From: Fidelibacterota bacterium UBA2125
GTDB taxonomy: Bacteria > Fidelibacterota > Marinisomatia > Marinisomatales > S15-B10
Assembly (NCBI GenBank): GCA_002329125.1
Contig: DCXX01000003.1
Span: 1-11,787 of the forward strand
Direction of reading: 5' to 3'
DNA length: 11,787 nt
Shown here one piece after another: positions 7,527-11,787 of this stretch (positions are counted from its first letter, which is position 1; each line of letters starts with the position of its first letter). Below the pieces are notes generated by a model. The model had not been told where the DNA came from and searched no databases. It saw only the letters and a program-made list of their open reading frames with translations. Both the position numbers and the translations under genes were made by a program.

Positions 7527-7652
7527 AGGTTAAATTCTCCCTATTATCTAGCGAGGTTAACTGAATTGAGTGATATTAATGTCAGTTTTGAGTCAGCATT
7601 GATCGTCCCCCCCTTCATGGAAGGGACGAATCTGCTTCAGGTTACAAGTAAC
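7527..7652 (-). other. Spacer between the two paralogous small genes
   Basis: This 126-base gap holds the hairpin at 7603-7629 (listed separately) and the ribosome binding site AGGGAG of paralogue A. On the minus strand ATCAATG (from about 7602) and CATTAAT (near 7580) form a loose inverted repeat. The sequence CTGACA followed 17 bases later by AGTTAA is too poor to call a promoter. I cannot tell whether paralogue A has its own promoter or is read through from paralogue B. Confidence 0.3.
7603..7629 (-). terminator. Strong hairpin between the paralogous small genes
   Basis: TCGTCCC at 7603-7609 pairs with GGGACGA at 7623-7629. The stem continues as TTC/GAA around an ATG loop after a bulge of four C residues, or it can form as CCCTTC/GAAGGG with a 3-base loop. 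It lies 24 bases after the stop of the 75-residue gene on the transcribed (minus) strand. No U-run follows, so it is more likely an attenuator or an RNA-processing/stability element than a classical terminator. Confidence 0.45.
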
Positions 7653-7661
7653 CTAGTTACT
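7640..7661 (-). repeat. Two mutually exclusive hairpins over the stop codon of paralogue B
   Basis: GGTTAC (7640-7645) and GTAACC (7648-7653) form a perfect inverted repeat with a 2-base centre. The neighbouring GTTACT/AGTAAC pair, centred on the TAG stop codon (7653-7655), is a second perfect inverted repeat that shares the middle arm. Only one stem can form at a time in RNA. The region could also be a DNA binding site; nothing in the sequence decides between these. Confidence 0.35.
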
Positions 7662-7880
7662 GCCCCAAATAGACATAAAGACCACGAAGGCAACTAACCC
7701 TGTAATGCCATTGTCTGTAAAAGCCCCTACAAGATCGGCCACATTATCCACGATTCCCGTTGTGCCAACGCCAAAAAGCGCGTCAACTACGAGAAAGACC
7801 ATCGCTAAAGACAGCCCCAGGCTGACGAAATCGCCAAACCATCCGCTAACCGTGGAGAAAGTATCTTTCAAACTAGCCAT
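7653..7880 (-). CDS. Small two-helix membrane protein, paralogue B (unrecognised family)
   Basis: A 75-residue hydrophobic protein of unrecognised family, paralogous to the 72-residue product encoded 126 bases downstream. Layout: amphipathic N-terminus (1-17, containing STVSGWFGDF), first membrane helix at about 18-36, polar hinge GTTGIVDNVADLVGAF (39-54), second helix at about 57-72, short GSN tail. It has a near-ideal ribosome binding site, AGGAGG 6 bases before the ATG (7887-7892), the strongest in the window. That suggests high expression. Upstream lies a nearly 500-base region without a gene, so this is probably the first gene of the pair. Acidic residues in the hinge and spaced glycines (GxxGxxxF) would allow helix packing in an oligomer. 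It lacks the signal peptide of VirB2-type pilins and the basic tail of phage major coat proteins. Confidence 0.82.
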   Translation of the reverse strand: MASLKDTFSTVSGWFGDFVSLGLSLAMVFLVVDALFGVGTTGIVDNVADLVGAFTDNGITGLVAFVVFMSIWGSN

Positions 7881-8234
7881 TGTGATCCTCCTATTAGGTT
7901 ATTTGGTAATCACTGCGTGCACCAATCCCGCTCGTCCACTCATTTGACGAAGACAAAGATAGGAACACTATTCTAATGAAAGTTTTACAGAGTGAAAAGT
8001 GTGGATTTAGTTCCGAGGTCATTTTCCCCACAAATCGAGGAAAGCCTACCCCAAATTTGGCTAAATATCAAGAAAAAAGTGATCTAAGTACTTTTTTGTT
8101 TCTAGACCTCCTGATTGATTTTCCCGCTATCTCTCCTTAGTTTGGCTCTAGAGAGCCCGTCAGTAACTTTTTCACAGCTCCCCCCATTGGTAACTTCGGA
8201 AAGCTCAGACAGGCTTAGACAGATGATTACCTTA

Positions 8235-8266
8235 TGTGTTAACGGGTGTTAACGAATGTGTTAACG
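8235..8266. repeat. Three direct copies of a GTGTTAACG repeat
   Basis: TGTGTTAACG (8235-8244), GGTGTTAACG (8245-8254) and TGTGTTAACG (8257-8266) start 10 and 12 bases apart, close to one helical turn, and each has the palindromic core GTTAAC. Such phasing places all three on about the same DNA face and suggests a protein binding cluster, perhaps for control of the small-protein genes downstream on the minus strand. The regulator is unknown. Confidence 0.5.
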
Positions 8267-8298
8267 CCCCCCAATTTCAACTTTATGCTTCTCAAGCT

Positions 8299-8337
8299 AA
8301 AAACTCGACCGCAACCTGAAAACGAACGAGGTACGGT
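8299..8337 (-). terminator. Probable terminator after the XRE regulator gene
   Basis: On the minus strand ACCG-T-ACCT pairs with AGGT-TG-CGGT around an 11-base loop and is followed within a few bases by TTTTT (8299-8303). An alternative CTCG/CGAG closing stem abuts the same U-run. It begins 36 bases after the XRE stop, a suitable place to end the DUF6249/XRE transcript. The internal mismatches make it moderate rather than strong. Confidence 0.5.
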
Positions 8338-8373
8338 TGTAATGATATAGCGCACACATTGTTAGCAAATTTT

Positions 8374-8589
8374 TTATTGAGGTAATTGAAATACTTCTTC
8401 CACAGTGCAATTAAGAGTTCTTGCGATTTTCAATGCAAGTACTGTAGATGGCACATATACTCCATTTTCTATTGCGTTGATACTTACCCTTGATACACCA
8501 GCACTTTCAGAAAGTTTTTCCTGAGTTAAACCAGCAGACATTCTGAGTTGTTCAAGATTGTTTAAAAGCTTTTTATGGTGTTTGCCCAC
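8374..8589 (-). CDS. Small XRE/Cro-CI-family transcriptional regulator
   Basis: A 71-residue protein that is almost entirely one helix-turn-helix domain. RMSAGLTQEKLSESAGVS (16-33) holds helices 1-2. SRVSINAIENGVYVPS (33-48) holds the recognition helix, with the family-typical I-x-x-I-E-N-G. LALKIARTLNCTVEEVFQL (51-69) is the closing helix pair. It has no sensor or dimerisation extension, like many short XRE regulators that repress their own operon together with a membrane-protein partner. The start is taken as GTG at 8589, 3 bases after the stop of the membrane-protein gene, with GAGAG upstream; a shorter product cannot be excluded. The operon promoter contains two palindromes that are good candidate operators for this protein. 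The gene looks more AT-rich than its neighbours. Confidence 0.92.
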   Translation of the reverse strand: MGKHHKKLLNNLEQLRMSAGLTQEKLSESAGVSRVSINAIENGVYVPSTVLALKIARTLNCTVEEVFQLPQ

Positions 8590-8592
8590 TTT

Positions 8593-8985
8593 TTAGCTCT
8601 CTTCAAATTTTTCAACTGCATTGGTCAGTTCTTCGCTCGTATTTGGGTAGAGATATCCAGCAACCATAGTGCCTACCCCTATGGCACCAACCAATAGCCC
8701 AACACCTTTAAATAAAGCTCCCAGCACGGTAAAGCCAAGAAGATATATACCAATTCCTACAAAAATGGTGATTACTCCTCCTCTACGGTAATCTATCGGC
8801 TCCTTTTTTCTTTCATCTAAAATATTCAGAAATTCTTCCGCTCTAGAGGGGTCATCCATATGCTTGGCTATCTCTAAAACGGTTTTGTTTTTGTCCTTTT
8901 GGTCAAAATAAAGCCAGACAAATACCCCTAAAGGGACAGCACATCCCATCACGATTGCAACTATTGGTATTATTAGTTCACTCAT
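8593..8985 (-). CDS. Small membrane protein, DUF6249-like
   Basis: A 130-residue membrane protein resembling DUF6249-type proteins; the family assignment is from memory of the pattern and is tentative. It has an N-terminal helix (about 5-27), a short charged cytoplasmic segment (DQKDKNKTVLEIAKHMDDPS, then EEFLNILDERKKEPIDYRR, about 28-68), two hydrophobic helices (about 69-89 and 91-112, rich in glycine: GVGLLVGAIGVGTMVAG) and an acidic tail. No enzymatic motif is seen. The start is clear: AAGGAG lies 5 bases before the ATG. The XRE regulator gene follows after 3 bases, so the two form an operon. Membrane partners of small XRE regulators are common but their roles are mostly unknown. I would not assume a toxin. 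Confidence 0.8.
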   Translation of the reverse strand: MSELIIPIVAIVMGCAVPLGVFVWLYFDQKDKNKTVLEIAKHMDDPSRAEEFLNILDERKKEPIDYRRGGVITIFVGIGIYLLGFTVLGALFKGVGLLVGAIGVGTMVAGYLYPNTSEELTNAVEKFEES

Positions 8986-9002
8986 AGTTTCTCCTTAATT
9001 AA

Positions 9003-9020
9003 TGTAAAGTTTACCTTACA
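9003..9020. promoter_or_regulatory. Candidate operator 2 (imperfect TGTAAAG palindrome)
   Basis: TGTAAAGTTTACCTTACA matches the perfect palindrome at 9030-9047 in 14 of 18 positions, with both outer TGTAA/TTACA arms kept. It lies directly downstream of the -10 box and covers the expected transcription start at about 9013. A bound repressor would block initiation. The likely ligand is the XRE protein encoded in the same operon. Confidence 0.7.
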
Positions 9021-9048
9021 TATTAATGATGTAAAGTATACTTTACAA
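9020..9048 (-). promoter_or_regulatory. Promoter of the DUF6249-like/XRE operon
   Basis: On the minus strand, -35 TTGTAA (9043-9048), a 17-base spacer, and -10 TAATAT (9020-9025). The predicted start is near 9013, giving a leader of about 28 bases to the ATG at 8985. This is the best sigma-70-like promoter in the window. One candidate operator fills the -35/spacer region and a second covers the start point. Confidence 0.7.
9030..9047. promoter_or_regulatory. Candidate operator 1 (perfect 18-bp palindrome)
   Basis: TGTAAAGTATACTTTACA equals its own reverse complement over all 18 bases. It overlaps the -35 box and spacer of the operon promoter. Its start is 27 bp from that of operator 2, about two and a half helical turns. 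Two closely related symmetric sites at one promoter, with an XRE gene in the transcript, strongly suggest autoregulation. Confidence 0.75.
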
Positions 9049-9073
9049 TAGTTAATCTGTAATAAGCCCTAAT

Positions 9074-9087
9074 AAAACCCTTGTTTT
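9074..9087 (-). terminator. Weak AT-rich hairpin after the RND gene
   Basis: AAAAC/GTTTT form a 5-bp stem with a 4-base loop, about 90 bases after the RND pump stop. It is too weak to be sure of termination. It could only separate the pump transcript from the DUF6249/XRE operon in part. Confidence 0.2.
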
Positions 9088-9137
9088 CGACGTTGGCTTT
9101 TGTTTGTATTCTATTCTACCACAAACAGTCAGAAGAG

Positions 9138-9153
9138 GTAAAACATAGTTTAC
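9138..9153. promoter_or_regulatory. Possible third, degenerate operator-like site
   Basis: GTAAAACATAGTTTAC agrees with the core of operator 1 (GTAAAGTATACTTTAC) in 13 of 16 positions and keeps the GTAAA/TTTAC arms. It lies about 90 bp upstream of the operon promoter and 25 bases after the pump gene stop. It may be a distal weak site or chance in AT-rich DNA. Confidence 0.3.
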
Positions 9154-9177
9154 GCTTTTTGGTAACCTCCTCAAGGC

Positions 9178-11787
9178 TCATTCCTTGTTCCTACTCAATC
9201 CAACCGATCTCCACAGATAATAGATGGTAGGGATGACAAGCAATGTAAGAATTGTAGATGTGATCATTCCGCCTACCATGGGTGACGCAATACGCTTCAT
9301 CACTTGCGATCCGGTGCCGTGTCCCCAGAGGATGGGCAGCAGTCCTGCAATAATAGCCGTTACAGTCATCATCTTTGGCCTGACCCTTTCCACTGCTCCC
9401 TCCATGACCGCTTCGTAGAGATCTTTCAAGGATCTCATCTCTCCCTGTTTTACTCTATCTTCGTAGGCATGATCCAAATAGATGAGCATCACCACTCCCG
9501 TTTCCGCCGCTACACCGGCCAGAGCGATGAAACCGACACCCACCGCCACACTCATATTATATCCCAGAAAGTACATGAACCAAAATCCGCCTACGAATGA
9601 AAACGGCAGTGACAGCATGACGATAAGACTCTCCGTGACATTCTTGAAATTGAGATAGAGCAATAGAAAGATAATGAGGAGAGTCACCGGCACAACAATC
9701 CTCAGTCGCTTCGCCGCCCTCTCCATATATTCGTACTGCCCACTCCAGACAACAGAATATCCCTCGGGGAGATCGAGCTCCTTTTTCACGGCCTGCTGAG
9801 CCCGCTTCACGTATGTTCCTATATCGATCCCGGAAATATCAACGTATACCCAGGCGGTACGCCTGGCGTTCTCACTTTTGATAACAGGGGCCCCTTTCCG
9901 GATGCGAATATCAGCCACCTGACTAATGGGGATCTGGGCTCCGGTAGGTGTGGGGATGATTACCCGTTTTAGCTTGCTGATACTGTCGCGCAGTTCCCTA
10001 CTGTAGCGGACATTGATGGGATATCTCTCTAGTCCTTCTACTGTGAAGCTGACATTCATGCCGCCTACAGCTGACTGGATGATGTCCTGCACGTCACCCA
10101 CTGTCAAACCGTACCGGGCCACCTCATCCCGGTTGATCTCAAAATCGAGAAAGTTCCCACCGGTCACTTTATCGGCAAAAGCACTTAAGGTGCCGGGTAG
10201 CTTCTGAACTATCGTCTGCACCCTTGCTCCAAGTACATTGAGAGTGTCAAGGTCGACTCCCATGAGCTTTATGCCCACCGGGGTCTTGATCCCCGTACTG
10301 AGCATATCAATCCTAGTCTTTATGGGCATGGTCCAGGCGTTGGTGAGGCCGGGAAACTGAATGGCGGCGTTCAGCTCTGCCACCAATTCTTCTGAGGTCA
10401 CGGCGCGGTGCTCGGGCCAGACCCACCGGAAGGGCGGCGCCAGCCAACCCGGCATCCACTCCGAATACCAGCGCGAGACTGCTTTTCGCTCTGGCCAGTC
10501 GTCCGGCTGCTTCAATGTAATGGTTGTCTCAATCATACTCAGCGGCGCCGGATCCGTAGCGGTCTCGGCGCGGCCAATCTTCCCGAACACCCGCTCCACC
10601 TCCGGAAACGTGCGAATGATCTTGTCCGTCTGCTGCAGGAGTTCCCTTGCCTTAGTAATGGAGATTCCGGGATCAGTAGTCGGCATGTAAAGCTGATCCC
10701 CTTCGTTCAGCGGCGGCATGAACTCGGAACCGATGTTTCTCACCGGTATGATCGTGACGGCCAAAATGACCGCCCCGATGGCCAGTGTCGTCTTTCTGAA
10801 TTTCAGTACAAACCGGATACACGGCCGATAGACACGAATCAGGAAACGGTTGATGGGATTCTTCTCCTCGGGAAGAATCTTCCCTTTGATGAGGTACCCC
10901 ATGAGGACAGGAACGATAGTAATGGCAAGCAGCGCCGACGCGGCCATGGCGTATGTTTTCGTGAAAGCGAGCGGTGTAAACAAACGCCCCTCCTGAGCCT
11001 GAAGCGAAAAAACGGGAAGGAACGAAAAAGTGATGATGAGCAACGAGTAAAACAGAGCGGGGCCGACCTCCTTGGATGCGTCAATCATTGTCTGCCAGTG
11101 GTCGCCCTTGCCACCGTTGCGTTCAATATGTTTGTGCGCATTCTCGATCATGACGATGGCAGCGTCCACCATGGCGCCGATGGCAATGGCGATCCCCCCT
11201 AAAGACATAATATTTGCGTTAATCCCCTGATAACGCATGATGAGGAAAGAGATGAGAATCCCCACAGGGAGGGTAAAGATAGCCACAAAGGCGCTGCGAA
11301 AATGGAGAAGAAAAACGACGCAGACCAGTGCTACAACGACGCTCTCCTCAAGAAGTTTTTCTTTTAGGTTATCAATCGCTCGCTCAATAAGGAGAGACCG
11401 GTCATAAGCCGGCATGATCTCCACCCCTTCCGGCAGTCCTGATTTCAGATCGTCGATCTTCCTGCGCACGTCCTCGATGACCTTCAGTGCATTCTCCCCG
11501 TATCGCATGACGATGATCCCCCCCACTGTCTCGCCAAGCCCATCTCTGTCGGCTAAACCGCGACGGAGATCAGGACCCAGATGGATGTTACCGACGTTTC
11601 TCAGAAGAATTGGTGTTCCGTTCCTGTCCACTCCAAGGGGAATCTTCTTCAAATCATCCAGGGAGCGGATGTAGCCTAGACCCCTCACCATGAATTCCGT
11701 TTCTGACATCTCTATCAGTTTACCACCTACATCATTGTTGCTTCTCTGAATTGCCATCCTGACCTTATTGAGAGGAATGTTAAAGGC
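9178..11787 (-). CDS. cusA: CusA-type heavy-metal RND efflux pump, C-terminal 869 residues (5' end cut by window edge)
   Basis: Inner-membrane proton/metal antiporter of the HME-RND family. The reading frame stays open to the right edge (AFNIPLNKVRM...), so the first 195 or so residues are outside. Fragment numbering: end of the porter domain (1-130), helix block with AIGAMVDAAIVMIENAHK containing the proton-relay aspartate D208, second periplasmic domain (about 345-690), and the last helix block with GVAAETGVVM (E762) and RVRPKMMTV (K805). Three methionines lie in LYMPTT (M368), PLSMIETT (M418) and RIDMLSTG (M495). By spacing they match the Cu(I)/Ag(I) three-methionine site of E. coli CusA (M573, M623, M672 from memory). 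This argues for monovalent copper or silver rather than the Co/Zn/Cd of CzcA. An extra stretch of roughly 28 residues relative to E. coli CusA lies at about 430-465 (rich in Trp and Pro). CusB and an outer-membrane factor would be expected upstream. Confidence 0.95.
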   Translation of the reverse strand, partial: AFNIPLNKVRMAIQRSNNDVGGKLIEMSETEFMVRGLGYIRSLDDLKKIPLGVDRNGTPILLRNVGNIHLGPDLRRGLADRDGLGETVGGIIVMRYGENALKVIEDVRRKIDDLKSGLPEGVEIMPAYDRSLLIERAIDNLKEKLLEESVVVALVCVVFLLHFRSAFVAIFTLPVGILISFLIMRYQGINANIMSLGGIAIAIGAMVDAAIVMIENAHKHIERNGGKGDHWQTMIDASKEVGPALFYSLLIITFSFLPVFSLQAQEGRLFTPLAFTKTYAMAASALLAITIVPVLMGYLIKGKILPEEKNPINRFLIRVYRPCIRFVLKFRKTTLAIGAVILAVTIIPVRNIGSEFMPPLNEGDQLYMPTTDPGISITKARELLQQTDKIIRTFPEVERVFGKIGRAETATDPAPLSMIETTITLKQPDDWPERKAVSRWYSEWMPGWLAPPFRWVWPEHRAVTSEELVAELNAAIQFPGLTNAWTMPIKTRIDMLSTGIKTPVGIKLMGVDLDTLNVLGARVQTIVQKLPGTLSAFADKVTGGNFLDFEINRDEVARYGLTVGDVQDIIQSAVGGMNVSFTVEGLERYPINVRYSRELRDSISKLKRVIIPTPTGAQIPISQVADIRIRKGAPVIKSENARRTAWVYVDISGIDIGTYVKRAQQAVKKELDLPEGYSVVWSGQYEYMERAAKRLRIVVPVTLLIIFLLLYLNFKNVTESLIVMLSLPFSFVGGFWFMYFLGYNMSVAVGVGFIALAGVAAETGVVMLIYLDHAYEDRVKQGEMRSLKDLYEAVMEGAVERVRPKMMTVTAIIAGLLPILWGHGTGSQVMKRIASPMVGGMITSTILTLLVIPTIYYLWRSVGLSRNKE

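Larger units (their letters stand above)
7881..8373. other. 493-base intergenic region with several symmetric motifs
   Basis: I find no supportable gene on either strand. Elements seen, from left to right: the AGGAGG ribosome site of the 75-residue gene (7887-7892); a minus-strand TATCTTTG (7954-7961) resembling the Bacteroidota -7 box TAnnTTTG but without a clear -33 TTG; the 10-bp palindrome CCAAATTTGG (8051-8060); an AT-rich inverted repeat AAAAAAGT/ACTTTTTT (8073-8080 with 8090-8097); GGCTCT/AGAGCC around a 2-base centre (8144-8149 with 8152-8157); C6 runs near 8180 and 8267; a triple GTTAAC repeat (8235-8266); and the terminator-like stem at 8299-8337. It probably contains the promoter and control sites of the small-protein genes. 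Confidence 0.5.

Noticed and set aside
7640..7661. Inverted GGTTAC repeats as an integrase attachment site
   Set aside because: There is no integrase, tRNA gene or matching direct repeat elsewhere in the window.
7308..7880. Small hydrophobic proteins as filamentous phage major coat or conjugative pilin
   Set aside because: No signal peptide, no basic C-terminal tail, two helices rather than one, and no phage or conjugation genes nearby.
8073..8097. AAAAAAGT/ACTTTTTT repeat as a bidirectional terminator
   Set aside because: The stem has almost no G-C pairs and no gene ends close by, so it would be very unstable.
8139..8177. Possible 12-codon minus-strand leader peptide (MKKLLTGSLEPN) after a G-run
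   Set aside because: The G-rich stretch is only about 2 bases from the GTG, too close for a ribosome site, and nothing downstream suggests attenuation.
8374..8985. XRE protein plus small membrane protein as a toxin-antitoxin pair
   Set aside because: No known toxin fold is seen, and the DUF6249-like protein has a 3-helix membrane layout; autoregulation alone does not show toxin activity.
10408..11202. Long plus-strand open frame of 264 codons opposite the RND gene
   Set aside because: It is antisense to a clearly conserved CusA-type protein, has a low-complexity composition and shows no family motif.

Overview
The window comes from a Gram-negative-type bacterial chromosome. All eleven protein-coding genes I can support (nine complete, one cut at each edge) lie on the minus strand, so transcription runs from high to low coordinates. 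The gene mix is YajC, Def, Fmt, RsmB, a kinase-less PASTA protein, an SEC59/DGK1-type lipid kinase, a BatA-like membrane protein, HflX and a CusA-type RND pump. This fits a lineage near the FCB group (Marinimicrobia-like is my guess), but no 16S or other marker is present, so the placement is weak. TTG and GTG starts are frequent. I see no tRNA, rRNA, transposon or CRISPR array.

Positions 1-7116 hold a tightly packed run, in transcription order yajC, def, fmt, rsmB, PASTA protein, lipid kinase, BatA-like protein, hflX (cut by the left edge). Most junctions overlap by 1-11 bases and the largest gap is 36 bases, so this is very probably one operon. It joins protein export, removal and addition of the N-terminal formyl group, rRNA methylation, envelope proteins and a ribosome-associated GTPase. 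The def-fmt-rsmB-PASTA order recalls the Firmicute def-fmt-rsmB-prpC-prkC cluster, but here the PASTA protein has no kinase domain.

Positions 7117-8373 are mostly non-coding. They hold two tandem genes for paralogous 72- and 75-residue membrane proteins of unrecognised family, several RNA-hairpin candidates, and a triple GTTAAC repeat. This is the least explained part of the window.

Positions 8374-9160 hold a two-gene module: a small membrane protein (DUF6249-like) followed by an XRE-family regulator. Its promoter carries two copies of a TGTAAAG-type palindrome, one perfect over 18 bp, between the -35 and -10 boxes and over the start point. This is the layout expected of autorepression. The module looks more AT-rich than its neighbours.

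Positions 9178-11787 hold the C-terminal 869 residues of a heavy-metal RND transporter of the CusA type, cut by the right edge. It keeps the proton-relay residues and the three methionines associated with Cu(I)/Ag(I) export.
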